Positions 7,499-16,990 of a stretch of 18,080 nucleotides of DNA are shown here, one piece after another; position 1 is the first letter of the stretch; each line of letters begins with the position of its first letter. Origin of the DNA: an uncultured Pelagibacteraceae bacterium (GTDB taxonomy: Bacteria > Pseudomonadota > Alphaproteobacteria > Pelagibacterales > Pelagibacteraceae); NCBI GenBank assembly GCA_902554135.1, contig CACDNJ010000011.1, positions 1 to 18,080 of the forward strand, in the 5' to 3' direction. The notes under the pieces were generated by a model. That model was not told where the DNA came from and searched no databases. It was given only the letters and a program-made list of their open reading frames with translations. The position numbers and the translations under genes were made by a program.

Positions 7499-8280
7499 AC
7501 AAGGGAAAAAAACTCTACGAAGGAAAAGCAAAAATCATCTACGAAACCAAAGAGAAGGGTTTGGCTATTCAGCACTTTAAGGATGACGCGACTGCTTTTA
7601 ACAATCAAAAAAAAGCCAACATTGAAGGAAAAGGAGTTTTAAATAATCGAATTTCTGAACACATACTACAAAATTTAAATCAATCTGGAATCAAAACACA
7701 TTTGGTCAAAAGATTAAATATGAGAGAGCAGTTAATTAAGCTTGTAGAAATCATACCAATAGAATTTATAGTTAGGAATGTAGCAACAGGTTCTTTAACA
7801 AAGAGACTTGGAATCCCTGATGGAACGATATTGGAAAAACCTTTGCTAGAATATTGTTACAAAAATGACGAATTAGAAGATCCTCTGGTAGCGGAAGAAC
7901 ATATCTTAGCATTTAATTGGGCAACCAATATGGAATTAAAAGTCATAAGAAACATGACTTTAAGGATTAACGATTTTATGACGGGAATGTTTAGAGGGAT
8001 TGGTATTAAACTTGTGGATTTCAAATTGGAGTTTGGAAGAGTTTGGGAAGGTGATAAAAAAGAAATACTTCTTGCCGATGAAATAAGTCCTGACACCTGT
8101 AGACTATGGGATATAAAAAGTGAACGTAAACTAGACAAAGATAGATTTAGAAAAGATTTAGGAAATATCATGCAAGCATATCAAGAGGTGGCTAGAAGAC
8201 TCGGTATCATGCCAGAAGAAACTAATATAACTGAAGTAAAATTTAAGAAACCTACGTCTATAAAAATTAAAAAAAAATAA
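7495..8280 (+). CDS. purC: Phosphoribosylaminoimidazole-succinocarboxamide synthase (SAICAR synthetase)
   Basis: This 261-residue enzyme couples CAIR and aspartate, using ATP, to make SAICAR in purine synthesis. Evidence is [13 protein letters not shown] (6-18) at the ATP-binding strand, the [17 protein letters not shown] block, [10 protein letters not shown], and [14 protein letters not shown] near the C-terminus, all standard for PurC. The tail ends in a lysine-rich stretch of about ten residues that is probably unstructured. It starts at an ATGA overlap with purB, and its product is the substrate of that enzyme. purS starts one base after its stop. Confidence 0.96.
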   Translation: MNKGKKLYEGKAKIIYETKEKGLAIQHFKDDATAFNNQKKANIEGKGVLNNRISEHILQNLNQSGIKTHLVKRLNMREQLIKLVEIIPIEFIVRNVATGSLTKRLGIPDGTILEKPLLEYCYKNDELEDPLVAEEHILAFNWATNMELKVIRNMTLRINDFMTGMFRGIGIKLVDFKLEFGRVWEGDKKEILLADEISPDTCRLWDIKSERKLDKDRFRKDLGNIMQAYQEVARRLGIMPEETNITEVKFKKPTSIKIKKK

Positions 8281-8281
8281 T

Positions 8282-8524
8282 TTGAAATTTGCAGTTACAG
8301 TCACTTTGAAAAAAGATGTGCTAGACCCTCAGGGTAAAGTAGTTGGTCAAACATTGAAAAATATGGGTATTAAAAATTTAAATCAAATAAGACAAGGAAA
8401 ATTTTTTGAAATAGATATGAGTGAAAAAGATTCTACAAAAGCTGAAAGTCAAGTTAAAGAAATGTGTGAAAAATTACTGGCAAATCAAATCATTGAGGAT
8501 TTCCAAATCAAAAAAGCAGAATGA
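8282..8524 (+). CDS. purS: Phosphoribosylformylglycinamidine synthase subunit PurS
   Basis: This 80-residue small subunit bridges PurQ and the short PurL, allowing ammonia transfer for FGAM synthesis. The start MKFAVTVTLKKDVLDPQGKV and the block GIKNLNQIRQGKFFEID are characteristic of PurS. The start codon is TTG at 8282, one base after the purC stop. It is chosen because the protein must begin at this strand to match the family, and the next in-frame ATG (about residue 28) would remove the first strand and helix. No Shine-Dalgarno site is visible. It ends with an ATGA overlap with purQ. Confidence 0.93.
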   Translation: MKFAVTVTLKKDVLDPQGKVVGQTLKNMGIKNLNQIRQGKFFEIDMSEKDSTKAESQVKEMCEKLLANQIIEDFQIKKAE

Positions 8525-9198
8525 AATCATCTGTCATAGTTTTTCCAGGATCAAATTGCGACAGAGACATTGCTGTAGCTTTAGAAAAACTACAATTTAA
8601 AAATTCAATGGTTTGGCATAAAGAAACTAAACTACCAAAATCAGATCTAATTGTGGTTCCCGGTGGCTTTTCATATGGAGATTATCTTAGATCTGGTGCA
8701 ATAGCAGCAAAGTCCAACATACTATCGGAAGTAATAAACGCTGGAAAAAAAGGTGCTTTAATTTTAGGAATTTGTAATGGATTCCAAATTCTAATTGAAT
8801 GTGGATTGCTGCAGGGTGCTCTACTAAGAAATTCTGGACTCAAATTTATTTCAAAAGATATTTTTGTAAAAGTTCAGTCAAATAAAAATAAATTCTTTAA
8901 AAAATATAAGACTGGTGAAACATTAAAGTTAAACATTGCACACAATGAAGGAAATTATTTCACTGATAAAAAACATCTGAAAGAATTAGAGGATAATGAC
9001 CTGATACCACTTAAATATTGTGATCAAAAAGGTAATATAGATTTCAAATCGAATCCAAATGGTTCGATAAACAATATTGCCAGTATTTTTAATAAAAATA
9101 AAAATATTTTAGGGATGATGCCTCACCCTGAAAGAATGGCTGACAAAGTTTTATCTGGTGAAGATGGGTTAGGTTTATTCTTAAGTTTAATGAATTAA
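8521..9198 (+). CDS. purQ: Phosphoribosylformylglycinamidine synthase subunit PurQ (glutaminase)
   Basis: This 225-residue class I glutamine amidotransferase supplies ammonia to PurL. The nucleophile is C85 in [10 protein letters not shown], and the triad is completed by H202 and E204 in [25 protein letters not shown] (46-60) forms the oxyanion and substrate part. Length is typical of the stand-alone subunit, as opposed to the fused long PurL of gammaproteobacteria. It overlaps purS by four bases and lies one base from purL, so the three complex subunits would be made together. Confidence 0.97.
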   Translation: MKSSVIVFPGSNCDRDIAVALEKLQFKNSMVWHKETKLPKSDLIVVPGGFSYGDYLRSGAIAAKSNILSEVINAGKKGALILGICNGFQILIECGLLQGALLRNSGLKFISKDIFVKVQSNKNKFFKKYKTGETLKLNIAHNEGNYFTDKKHLKELEDNDLIPLKYCDQKGNIDFKSNPNGSINNIASIFNKNKNILGMMPHPERMADKVLSGEDGLGLFLSLMN

Positions 9199-9199
9199 T

Positions 9200-11392
9200 A
9201 TGAAAATTACAAAAGATCAAATAGAGTCCCACGGTTTAAAAGTGGAAGAGTATAATAAAATAAAAGAACTTTTGGGAAGAGATTCAAATTTGTTAGAATT
9301 AGGAATCTTTTCTGCAATGTGGAATGAACATTGTTCTTATAAATCATCTAGAATTCACCTGAAACAATTACCAACAAAAAATAATATTGTAATTCAAGGT
9401 CCTGGTGAAAATGCAGGTGTTATTGATATAGGGGATGATGATGCAATAGTTTTTAAAATAGAAAGCCATAACCATCCATCATTCATCGAGCCTTATCAGG
9501 GTGCAGCTACTGGTGTAGGGGGAATTTTAAGAGATGTTTTCACTATGGGTGCAAGACCTATTGCGTTAATGAATTCAATACATTTTGGTTCACCTGAAAA
9601 TAAAAAAACTCAACATTTGTTAAGCGGAGTTGTATCTGGAATTGGTGGTTATGGAAATTCTGTTGGTATACCCACTGTCGGTGGCGAAACAAAATTTAAT
9701 AGCACATACAATGAAAATATTTTGGTAAATGCGATGGCAATTGGTCATGCGAATAAAAACAAAATATTTTATTCAAAAGCTAAGGGAATAAATAAACCTG
9801 TGGTCTATGTTGGCTCTAAGACAGGAAGAGATGGTATCCATGGAGCCACAATGGCGTCAGCAGAATTTGATGAAAATTCTGAAGAAAAAAAACCAACCGT
9901 TCAAGTTGGAGACCCTTTTACAGAAAAATTATTATTAGAGGCTTGTCTAGAATTAATGAAAGATAATTCCATTATATCGATACAGGATATGGGTGCAGCA
10001 GGCCTGACGTCATCGAGTGTAGAAATGGCATCGAAAGGAAAATTGGGTATTGAACTAGATCTAAATAAAGTGCCTTGTCGTGAAAACAACATGACTCCTT
10101 ATGAAATGATGTTGTCAGAAAGCCAGGAAAGAATGTTGATTATACTTGATGATAAAAAAGAAAAAGAGGCAAAAAAAATATTTGATAAGTGGGATTTAGA
10201 TTTTGTCGTTATAGGAAAAACAACTGATACTAATAGGTTGGTCTTAAATTTTGATAACAAAAAAGTGGCTGATATTCCAATAGCAGCGTTATCTGAGAAT
10301 GCTCCTCTCTATGAAAGAAAATGGAACAAACCCAGAGTATCAAAGAACAAAATAAAAATAAAAGATTTAAAGAAAATTAAAATTGAAGATGCTCTTATAA
10401 AAATATTATCTTCACCAGATCATTCAAATAAAAGCTGGATCACAGATCAATATGACCAAGTGGTTATGTGTGACACCATACAAAAATCTGGAAACGACTC
10501 TGCTGTAATCAGAATTCATAACAAAGACAAAGCTATAGCTATTTCTGTAGATTCTTCAGCAAATTACTGTAAGGCAGATCCTAAATCTGGAGGAAAACAA
10601 ATTGTTTGTGAAAACTGGAGAAACTTAATTTCTGTTGGAGCCAAGCCATTAGCTATTACAAACTGTTTAAATTTTGGAAATCCAGAAAAAGTGGACGTCA
10701 TGGGAGAATTTGTTGAGTGTATTAATGGAATTAAAGAAGCATGTGAATTTTTAAATTTTCCTGTCGTTTCTGGAAATGTATCTTTTTATAATGAAACTAA
10801 TTCCAAGAGTATATTTCCCACCCCTGTAATCGGAGGTATAGGAATATTTGATAATCTAAAAAAAATTTTAAATATGAAAATAAAAAAAAATGGAAACTTA
10901 ATTATAGTTTTAGGAAAAACACTGGGACATATAGATCAAAGTGCTTTTCTTAGAGAAAATTTTGGAATACATGAAGGTCCTCCACCAGAAATAAATCTCA
11001 CAAATGAAAAAAATAACGGTCTAGCTGTATTAAAATTAATAAAAGATAATCTTGTTCTATCTGCTCATGACGTTTCTTCTGGAGGTATGCTTGTTTCGCT
11101 GGCCGAAATGTCCATAGCATCTATGTTAGGTTTAAAAATATATAGACCCAAAAGACTAACAAACTCTATGGAATATTTTTTTGCTGAAGACCAAGGTAGA
11201 TATTTGCTCGAGATTGATAAAAATAATCTCAAAAAAATTGAATCTTTTTTGAAAAAAAATAACATTTTCTTTGAGGTAGTTGCTGAGGTACAAAATGACA
11301 TATTTGAAATTGAAAAAACATTTAGTATGAAAGTAAATGACCTTTATAATTACAACAATCAGTGGTATCATAAGTTTAATGCCGTTAACTAA
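9200..11392 (+). CDS. purL: Phosphoribosylformylglycinamidine synthase subunit PurL (short form)
   Basis: This 730-residue synthetase subunit converts FGAR, ATP and ammonia from PurQ to FGAM. Family residues are visible: [11 protein letters not shown] (41-51, H44), [11 protein letters not shown] (84-94), [20 protein letters not shown] (101-120) and, in the second half, the repeated PurM-like domain with SVDSSANYC and [19 protein letters not shown]. Its length is that of the small PurL requiring PurS and PurQ, both encoded just upstream. The bolA start lies inside its last codons (14-base overlap). No frameshift or missing motif was noticed. Confidence 0.97.
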   Translation: MKITKDQIESHGLKVEEYNKIKELLGRDSNLLELGIFSAMWNEHCSYKSSRIHLKQLPTKNNIVIQGPGENAGVIDIGDDDAIVFKIESHNHPSFIEPYQGAATGVGGILRDVFTMGARPIALMNSIHFGSPENKKTQHLLSGVVSGIGGYGNSVGIPTVGGETKFNSTYNENILVNAMAIGHANKNKIFYSKAKGINKPVVYVGSKTGRDGIHGATMASAEFDENSEEKKPTVQVGDPFTEKLLLEACLELMKDNSIISIQDMGAAGLTSSSVEMASKGKLGIELDLNKVPCRENNMTPYEMMLSESQERMLIILDDKKEKEAKKIFDKWDLDFVVIGKTTDTNRLVLNFDNKKVADIPIAALSENAPLYERKWNKPRVSKNKIKIKDLKKIKIEDALIKILSSPDHSNKSWITDQYDQVVMCDTIQKSGNDSAVIRIHNKDKAIAISVDSSANYCKADPKSGGKQIVCENWRNLISVGAKPLAITNCLNFGNPEKVDVMGEFVECINGIKEACEFLNFPVVSGNVSFYNETNSKSIFPTPVIGGIGIFDNLKKILNMKIKKNGNLIIVLGKTLGHIDQSAFLRENFGIHEGPPPEINLTNEKNNGLAVLKLIKDNLVLSAHDVSSGGMLVSLAEMSIASMLGLKIYRPKRLTNSMEYFFAEDQGRYLLEIDKNNLKKIESFLKKNNIFFEVVAEVQNDIFEIEKTFSMKVNDLYNYNNQWYHKFNAVN

Positions 11393-11612
11393 AAATGAAA
11401 TTTCAACAATGATTATGAGTGCTTTTCCTGATGCAACTCTCGAGTTGAAAGATATTGCTGGAGATAGTAATCACTACTCTGCTAAAATTGTCTCTAAAAT
11501 CTTCAATGGAAAATCTAAAGTTGAACAACATAAAATGGTTTATAGAGCATTAAAAGGTAAAATGGGAAACGAATTACATGCGCTTGCACTAACAACTGAG
11601 GAAAAAAAATGA
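11379..11612 (+). CDS. bolA: BolA family protein
   Basis: This 77-residue protein of the BolA/YrbA type typically pairs with CGFS glutaredoxins to bind a [2Fe-2S] cluster. The chosen start is the ATG at 11379, giving [12 protein letters not shown] as in short BolA proteins. An in-frame ATG 14 codons earlier would add a non-conserved stretch read out of frame from purL. Conserved parts are [19 protein letters not shown] (21-39, H32) and the C-terminal [20 protein letters not shown] followed by H67 in LHALAL, the invariant histidine that serves as a cluster ligand in known complexes. It overlaps purL by 14 bases and grxD by four, so it should be made with its partner. Confidence 0.93.
   Translation: MPLTKNEISTMIMSAFPDATLELKDIAGDSNHYSAKIVSKIFNGKSKVEQHKMVYRALKGKMGNELHALALTTEEKK
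11598..11602 (+). promoter_or_regulatory. Shine-Dalgarno site of grxD
   Basis: GAGGA lies six bases before the grxD ATG within the last codons of bolA. It is one of two clear Shine-Dalgarno sites seen in the window and supports the grxD start at 11609. Confidence 0.55.
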
Positions 11613-11932
11613 GCGAGATAAATAAAAAAATTAAAGAAATTATAGACTCAAATAACATTGTCCTTTTTATGAAAGGAACCCCCGATGCACCACAGTGTGG
11701 TTTCTCAATGGCGGTATCAAATATTTTAAAACATTTTAAAGTTAATTTTGAAGGAGTAAATGTTTTAACAAGCAACGAACTTAGACAAGGTATAAAAGAC
11801 TACAGTGATTGGCCAACAATACCTCAGTTATATATTAAGGGCGAATTTGTAGGTGGGTGTGACATCGTTAAGGAAATGTTTGAAAAAGGTGAACTGAAAA
11901 AACTTTTGGAAAATAAATCTTTATTATCTTGA
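11609..11932 (+). CDS. grxD: Monothiol CGFS glutaredoxin (Grx4/GrxD type)
   Basis: This 107-residue protein carries the CGFS active site (C30-G-F-S) that defines the iron-sulfur-carrying glutaredoxins. Other family residues are K22 in FMKGTP, the cis-proline segment [20 protein letters not shown], and GG for glutathione binding. Such proteins bind a [2Fe-2S] cluster with glutathione and deliver it, often together with BolA, and act in iron-sulfur assembly and iron sensing. The ATGA overlap with bolA and the Shine-Dalgarno site in front support this start. It ends with a nine-base tail-to-tail overlap with rpsD and closes the rightward block. Confidence 0.97.
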   Translation: MSEINKKIKEIIDSNNIVLFMKGTPDAPQCGFSMAVSNILKHFKVNFEGVNVLTSNELRQGIKDYSDWPTIPQLYIKGEFVGGCDIVKEMFEKGELKKLLENKSLLS

Positions 11933-12541
11933 GTAGTACTCAATAACCAATTTCGGTTCCATCAAAGTAGGATAAGGAATTTCAGCAAATTTAGGAACTC
12001 TTACTAGTTTAGCAGTTTTATTTTTACTGTCTGACTGAATGTATTCTGGAACATCCCTTTCTTTGCTGCTTAAACACCCTTCGATTATGGTTAGAGTTTT
12101 TGATTTATCTTTTACTTCTATTAAATCATTTTCTTTAACCATATAACTTGAGATGTTCACTTTTTTCTTATTAACTCTAAAATGCCCATGGTTGATTAAC
12201 TGTCTCGCTGAAAAAACTGTTGGGGCTAACTTTGCTCTATAAATAACTGTATCCAATCTAGTTTCTAAAAGACCAACAAGATTTTCCGTGGTATCTCCCC
12301 TTTTTTTCATAGCCTTTCTATAAACATTTCTAAATTGTCTCTCATTAATATTTCCATAGTACGATTTTAGTTTTTGTTTAGCATTCAACTGAATTCCGTA
12401 GTCGGTTGGTTTACCTTTCTTGCTTTGCCCGTGCTGCCCTGGAGGATAACTTCTAGTATTAAACGGACTTTTGGGTCGGCCCCATAAATTAACTTTAAGC
12501 CTTCTGTCTGCCTTATGTTTAGCGTTTATCCGTTTTGTCAT
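11924..12541 (-). CDS. rpsD: 30S ribosomal protein S4
   Basis: This 205-residue primary 16S rRNA-binding protein nucleates assembly of the small subunit. The N-terminus ([20 protein letters not shown]) and the block [20 protein letters not shown] are typical of bacterial S4. The S4 RNA-binding domain follows at about 94-155 with [20 protein letters not shown] and [19 protein letters not shown]. No zinc-binding cysteine cluster is present at the N-terminus. It stands alone here, outside a ribosomal-protein operon, as is common in alphaproteobacteria. Its own promoter sits in the 44-base gap after trmJ. The message would have a leader of only a few bases, so leader-based S4 autoregulation of the kind known in E. 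coli is not apparent. Confidence 0.97.
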   Translation of the reverse strand: MTKRINAKHKADRRLKVNLWGRPKSPFNTRSYPPGQHGQSKKGKPTDYGIQLNAKQKLKSYYGNINERQFRNVYRKAMKKRGDTTENLVGLLETRLDTVIYRAKLAPTVFSARQLINHGHFRVNKKKVNISSYMVKENDLIEVKDKSKTLTIIEGCLSSKERDVPEYIQSDSKNKTAKLVRVPKFAEIPYPTLMEPKLVIEYYSR

Positions 12542-12551
12542 AAAAAAAATC

Positions 12552-12579
12552 TTTATAATCCATCTTATACATTTGTCAA
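12552..12579 (-). promoter_or_regulatory. Promoter of rpsD
   Basis: On the minus strand a perfect TTGACA (12574-12579) is followed after 16 bases by TATAAA (12552-12557). Transcription should start near 12545, some four bases before the ATG at 12541. It fills the only gap between trmJ and rpsD and is the best sigma-70-type promoter in the window. Confidence 0.7.
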
Positions 12580-12585
12580 TTACTC

Positions 12586-13290
12586 TTATAATTTACTAAA
12601 AACACTAGACAAAATCCTTAGTTCTTTATTACTTAGCTCCATTCTCCCAAAAATATTTCTAAGATTAATAAGCATTGTCTTTTTCTTTTCTTTTGGGGAG
12701 AAAAACCCCTTTTTCTCCAATCTAGTTTCTAAAAAGTCAAAAAATGTATTAAATGTTTTCTTGCTTGCAATATCTGTTAATTTTTTCTGTTTTTTTAAAT
12801 AACCTGGTTTAAAAACCTTAAATAATTCAAAACAAACTATAATTAAACTATGAGATAGATTAATTGATTCAAAATTTTTACTAACTGGAATCTTAAAAAT
12901 GTAATTTGAATGTGAAATATCTTCGTTAGATAAACCTGAGGCCTCAGGGCCAAATATAATGCCGATCTTCTTATTTTTATTCTTTTTTATATTTTCAATA
13001 AACCGTTTAAACGAAAGATGTTTTTTATTGATATCTCTTTGTCTTGCCGAGGAAGCGTAGACAATGTCATAGCTATCAATGGCAGCTTTAATATTAGAAT
13101 AAATTTTTGCTTTCTTAAGAGTATCATTCGCTCCAACAGATGTTGCGATTGCTTTTTTGTTTGGCCACTTTTCTTTTGGATTAACTAGATCCAGTTTTTT
13201 AAAACCAAAATTTTTTATAGCTCTAGCACAAAACCCTACATTTTCGGGTAGTTGAGGTTTCACAAGCACAAAGCCAACTCTATTAGTCAT
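12586..13290 (-). CDS. trmJ: TrmJ-like tRNA 2'-O-methyltransferase (TrmH/SPOUT family)
   Basis: This 234-residue SPOUT-fold enzyme has the three knot motifs of the TrmJ branch. Motif 1 is [19 protein letters not shown] (11-29), with the probable catalytic R23. Motif 2 is [17 protein letters not shown] (109-125). Motif 3 is [16 protein letters not shown] (141-156). In bacteria TrmJ methylates the ribose at position 32 of tRNA anticodon loops using S-adenosylmethionine. [10 protein letters not shown] (49-58) and ASSARQRD (79-86) are further TrmJ-like blocks. The C-terminal 70 residues are lysine/phenylalanine-rich and match the dimerising extension of TrmJ in position. The start overlaps the cimA end by eight bases, so it is probably the last gene of the nadE-cysS-cimA-trmJ message. 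The exact target nucleotide is inferred from the family. Confidence 0.88.
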   Translation of the reverse strand: MTNRVGFVLVKPQLPENVGFCARAIKNFGFKKLDLVNPKEKWPNKKAIATSVGANDTLKKAKIYSNIKAAIDSYDIVYASSARQRDINKKHLSFKRFIENIKKNKNKKIGIIFGPEASGLSNEDISHSNYIFKIPVSKNFESINLSHSLIIVCFELFKVFKPGYLKKQKKLTDIASKKTFNTFFDFLETRLEKKGFFSPKEKKKTMLINLRNIFGRMELSNKELRILSSVFSKL

Positions 13291-14884
13291 TCGCTGGAGC
13301 TTTTTCTTTATATAGCTTGTAGTCCAAACTATCTATTAAAGCTTTGAAGGATGCATCAATTATGTTTGGGGACACTCCTATAGTGAACCAATTTTTTCCG
13401 TCTTTATCAGTACTCTCTATAGAAACACGTGTTGTTGCATTTGTTCCAGTATTTAAAATTCTTACTTTATAATCGACTAGTTTCAAATCTTTTAAATATT
13501 TTGAATATTTTCCAACTTTGTCAACGTTAGACCTAATAGCATTATCTAATGCATTAACCGGTCCATTACCCGAACCTTCACAAATAATTTCTTTTCCATC
13601 AACTACTATATGGGCTTTTGCGAAAGAATTTATTTTATCTTTTGAATCTCTTTTTACAGAAACATCGTATTTAGAAATAGTTAAGTACTTTGGTATTTCT
13701 CCCAAAAGACGTCTTGCTAATAGTTCAAATGAAGCATCTGCTCCATCGTAAGAATAACCGGCAAACTCCCGATCTTTTACTTCGTTAAGTAAACTTTGAA
13801 CTTTTGGATCGTTCTTATCGATTTTAATTCCATACTTTTCTAATCTAGACATAATATTAGATCTTCCTGACTGATCAGAAACAACAATATTTCTAAAATT
13901 TCCAACTAAATTTGGATTTACATGTTCGTAAGTTTTTGGATCTTTAGTAACCGCAGATACATGAAGACCGCCCTTGTGTGCAAAGGCTGAGGCTCCTACA
14001 TAGGCTGAATGTCTGTTAGATTTTCTATTTAATATCTCATCTAACAATCTAGAACACTCTGTTAATGTTTTCATTTTATCTTTAGAAATACCTATTGTAA
14101 AATTTTTAGCAAAACTATCTTTTAAAACCAGTGAAGGAATTACCGACATTAAATTTGCATTACCACATCTTTCTCCTAATCCATTAATTGTACCTTGAAC
14201 TTGACGCACTCCTGATAATACGGCTGCCAGAGAATTAGCAACTGCATTTTCTGTATCATTGTGAGCATGTATTCCAAGGTTTTTACCAGGAATAACTTTT
14301 GTAACTTTTGAAACAATCTCTCCAACTTCATGCGGTAGTGTTCCTCCATTTGTATCACAAAGAACAATCCAGCGTGCTCCTTCATCGTAAGCAGTTTTTA
14401 TGCAGCTTAAGGCATATTTGGGATTATTTTTGTAACCATCAAAAAAATGTTCAGCATCAAACATAAATTCTTTTTTCTTTTTGATAAATAATTTTGCGGA
14501 CTCTTTAATATTCTCCAAATTTTCTTTGTTAGTTATGCCCAGAGCTACATCAACATGAAAATCCCAAGATTTTCCTACCAAACAAACCGCCGGGGTATTT
14601 GAATTTAAAACTGCGGATAATCCAGGATCGTTTTGAGCGCTTCTTCCAGCTCTTTTTGTCATACCAAAAGCTGTTAGGATAGTGCTTCCTAATTTAGGTG
14701 GTTTATTAAAAAAAGTTGTATCTAAAGTATTGGCTCCAGGCCATCCGCCTTCTAAATAATCAACACCAAGATCTGATAGTGCTTTTGCTATTTTATTTTT
14801 ATCATCAAGAGAAAAATTAACTCCCTCTGTCTGAGCTCCATCTCTCAAAGTAGTATCAAAAATATATATTTTTTCTTTTCTCAT
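13283..14884 (-). CDS. cimA: (R)-citramalate synthase (LeuA-like)
   Basis: This 533-residue protein condenses pyruvate and acetyl-CoA to citramalate, opening the threonine-independent route to isoleucine. The N-terminal TIM barrel shows DTTLRDGAQTEGVNFS (10-25; R14, D15), GGWPGANTLD (46-55), the metal-binding H206-A-H208-N-D, and QGTINGLGERCGNANL (230-245). The C-terminal half carries a LeuA-type regulatory domain (about 385-525), the site of feedback inhibition in homologues. GAQTEGV and the GGWPG segment distinguish this long citramalate-synthase branch from 2-isopropylmalate synthase, in which the first block usually reads GEQSPG. It overlaps cysS by four bases and trmJ by eight. Homocitrate synthase is a less likely alternative. 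Confidence 0.9.
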   Translation of the reverse strand: MRKEKIYIFDTTLRDGAQTEGVNFSLDDKNKIAKALSDLGVDYLEGGWPGANTLDTTFFNKPPKLGSTILTAFGMTKRAGRSAQNDPGLSAVLNSNTPAVCLVGKSWDFHVDVALGITNKENLENIKESAKLFIKKKKEFMFDAEHFFDGYKNNPKYALSCIKTAYDEGARWIVLCDTNGGTLPHEVGEIVSKVTKVIPGKNLGIHAHNDTENAVANSLAAVLSGVRQVQGTINGLGERCGNANLMSVIPSLVLKDSFAKNFTIGISKDKMKTLTECSRLLDEILNRKSNRHSAYVGASAFAHKGGLHVSAVTKDPKTYEHVNPNLVGNFRNIVVSDQSGRSNIMSRLEKYGIKIDKNDPKVQSLLNEVKDREFAGYSYDGADASFELLARRLLGEIPKYLTISKYDVSVKRDSKDKINSFAKAHIVVDGKEIICEGSGNGPVNALDNAIRSNVDKVGKYSKYLKDLKLVDYKVRILNTGTNATTRVSIESTDKDGKNWFTIGVSPNIIDASFKALIDSLDYKLYKEKAPAND

Positions 14885-16242
14885 TTATATTTCCAAGTTG
14901 TCTTATCACCTTTATCTTCAATAATTACTCCGCTACTTTCTAAATCTTTTCTTATACTATCTGCTAATTTATAATCGCCTTTTTTTCTAGCATTCTCTCG
15001 ATCTTTAATTTTACTTTTAATTGTTTTTTCATCAATTTTTGATTTTGTTTTTTTAAATTTTTTCCATGTTTCTAAATCTTCTTCTAATAAACCGATAAGT
15101 TTACACCCTGAAAGAAAAAGTTTTTTTGAAGATTTGTCCCCTTTAGAAGCTTTATCGTAAAGCAAATGTAATTTTGATATATAGCCCGGGGTATTTATGT
15201 CTTCCAAAAGTGGTTTTAATAAATCATCATCTAAGTCACCTTGAGTGGTCTTGTCAAACTGAGTATACCATTTATCAAGAGTGTTCTGGCTTTCATTAAT
15301 TAAATTTTCATTCCAATCCAAAGGTTGTTTATAGTGAGTGCTTAACAACGCAAGTCTAATAACCTGCCCATTGATTGTTCCTCTCATTTTTTCGATAGAA
15401 ACAACATTTCCTAAAGATTTTGACATCTTTTCTTTATTAAAAGTAACATAGCCATTGTGTAACCAATAGTTTGCAAATTTATCTACTTTGTTAGCACAAC
15501 ATGATTGCGCAATTTCATTTTCATGATGGGGAAAAACAAGATCTAATCCTCCACCATGAATATCAAAATTTTTTCCAAGAAATTTTTCACTCATAACAGA
15601 ACATTCTAAGTGCCACCCGGGTCTTCCTCTTCCCCACGGTGAATCCCAGCCTGGATCTTCTGTTCTTGATGGTTTCCAAAGGACAAAATCAAGTGGATCT
15701 TTTTTTGATTTTGAAACCTCTACCCTTGCTCCGGCAACTAATTCTTCTGTATTCTTTTTTGATAACTTACCATAATTTTTAAATGAACTTACAGAAAAAT
15801 AGACATGTTTATTTTTTTCATAAGCATTTTTATTTTTCAATAGTTTCTCAGTCATAGCAATCATGCCTTTGATGTGTTCTGTCGCTTTTGGTTCAAAGTT
15901 TGGTTTAAGACAATTCAAATATTTACAATCATCATGAAAACTTTTAGTGGTACTTGTTGTAAGCATATCTATAGGTATCTTATTATTTTTTGATGATTCA
16001 ATTATCTTATCGTCTATATCGGTTATATTTCTGACATAAGTCACTTTATCTTTTCCAAAAATCTTTAATAGAAGTCTGTATAAAACGTCAAAAACAACTA
16101 ACGGTCTTGCATTTCCTATGTGTGGAAAGTCATATACTGTTGGACCACAAACATACATGCCGACTTTATCTTTCTTGATCGGAATAAATTTTTCTTTTTT
16201 TCCAGAAAGTGTATTAAAAATGTTTAATTCTTTATTCATCAT
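14881..16242 (-). CDS. cysS: Cysteinyl-tRNA synthetase
   Basis: This 453-residue class I synthetase charges tRNA-Cys. YVCGPTVYDFPHIGNARP (30-47) holds zinc ligand C32 and the HIGN form of the HIGH motif (41-44). The other zinc ligands are C214 (LECSVMS), H239 and E243 (FPHHENEIAQS). EKMSKSLGN (271-279) contains KMSKS at 272-276. WDSPWGRGRPGWH precedes the second zinc ligand as in the family. Two in-frame ATGs sit together at the start, so either of the first two residues may begin the protein. It overlaps nadE by 11 bases upstream and cimA by four downstream. Confidence 0.97.
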   Translation of the reverse strand: MMNKELNIFNTLSGKKEKFIPIKKDKVGMYVCGPTVYDFPHIGNARPLVVFDVLYRLLLKIFGKDKVTYVRNITDIDDKIIESSKNNKIPIDMLTTSTTKSFHDDCKYLNCLKPNFEPKATEHIKGMIAMTEKLLKNKNAYEKNKHVYFSVSSFKNYGKLSKKNTEELVAGARVEVSKSKKDPLDFVLWKPSRTEDPGWDSPWGRGRPGWHLECSVMSEKFLGKNFDIHGGGLDLVFPHHENEIAQSCCANKVDKFANYWLHNGYVTFNKEKMSKSLGNVVSIEKMRGTINGQVIRLALLSTHYKQPLDWNENLINESQNTLDKWYTQFDKTTQGDLDDDLLKPLLEDINTPGYISKLHLLYDKASKGDKSSKKLFLSGCKLIGLLEEDLETWKKFKKTKSKIDEKTIKSKIKDRENARKKGDYKLADSIRKDLESSGVIIEDKGDKTTWKYK

Positions 16243-16972
16243 CCATCACACAAACAGGTATGGGCTTCATTTTATGTAAATTTCTTTTTCTAATCTCAAG
16301 ATATTTATCATAACCTTTGCTTTTTTTATCCTTCATTGCTTTTTCTAATTCTTCATAAGACATTCCCAATTGCTTAACATCCGTTCTTCCGTCATCCCAG
16401 AGTCCGTCTGTTGGTTCTGCGTCTAGTATTCCTTTTATAATACCAAGTGATTTTCCCATCTCCCAAACCTGAGTTTTAGTACAATCAGCTATAGGTGAAA
16501 TATCAACTCCCCCATCCCCATATTTTGTATAAAAACCAACTCCAAAATCTTCTACTTTGTTGCCTGTTCCCACAACTATTCCATTGTTAGCTGCAGCTAC
16601 TTGATAAAGAGTTGTCATTCTTAATCTAGCCCTAGAATTCGCCATACCATGATCGTTTTCAAATTTTGATAAACTTTTTTTGAAAGATGAAAAAACTTCA
16701 TCAAGTTGAATTGTATAGCCTTCTACGTTTTTAAATTTATTTTTTAACCATTCCTGATGTTTTAAGCTCAAATCATGTTGTTCTTTAATTTGTTTAATGG
16801 GCATTGAAAGAACAATGGTTTTTTTTCCAGTCAAAGCACAAAGTGTACTAGTTACGGAAGAATCTATGCCTCCAGAAATGCCTATAACCAATGTGCTTGC
16901 TTCTTTTGGCATCGATTTACAATAGGATGTTATCCAGTCTTTAATTTTGTTTATTCTGTCTAAAGTTTGCAT
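16232..16972 (-). CDS. nadE: NAD synthetase, ammonia-dependent form
   Basis: This 246-residue enzyme converts deamido-NAD to NAD with ATP and ammonia. The PP-loop SGGIDSS is at 33-39. GTGNKVEDFGVGFYTKYGDG and GVDISPIADCTKTQVWEMG follow in the usual order, as do the residues around EPTDGLWDDGRTD. The N-terminal nitrilase-like glutaminase domain of the long form is missing, so free ammonia should be the nitrogen donor unless a partner supplies it. It is the first gene after the DAHP synthase, 49 bases downstream, and overlaps cysS by 11 bases. Confidence 0.95.
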   Translation of the reverse strand: MQTLDRINKIKDWITSYCKSMPKEASTLVIGISGGIDSSVTSTLCALTGKKTIVLSMPIKQIKEQHDLSLKHQEWLKNKFKNVEGYTIQLDEVFSSFKKSLSKFENDHGMANSRARLRMTTLYQVAAANNGIVVGTGNKVEDFGVGFYTKYGDGGVDISPIADCTKTQVWEMGKSLGIIKGILDAEPTDGLWDDGRTDVKQLGMSYEELEKAMKDKKSKGYDKYLEIRKRNLHKMKPIPVCVMDDE

Positions 16973-16990
16973 AATTTTACTATCATCTAA

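Noticed and set aside
7857..8171. A leftward 104-residue open frame opposite purC
   Set aside because: It is serine/leucine-rich antisense of conserved PurC residues with no recognisable domain or start signal.
11337..11612. A longer BolA starting 14 codons earlier at 11337
   Set aside because: The extra residues are hydrophobic out-of-frame readings of purL and do not fit the family; the ATG at 11379 gives the usual BolA N-terminus.
11929..11943. The TTGAG/CTCAA palindrome as an intrinsic terminator
   Set aside because: The stem is only five pairs and no T-run follows on either strand, so a terminator call is not supported; it is kept only as a low-interest observation.
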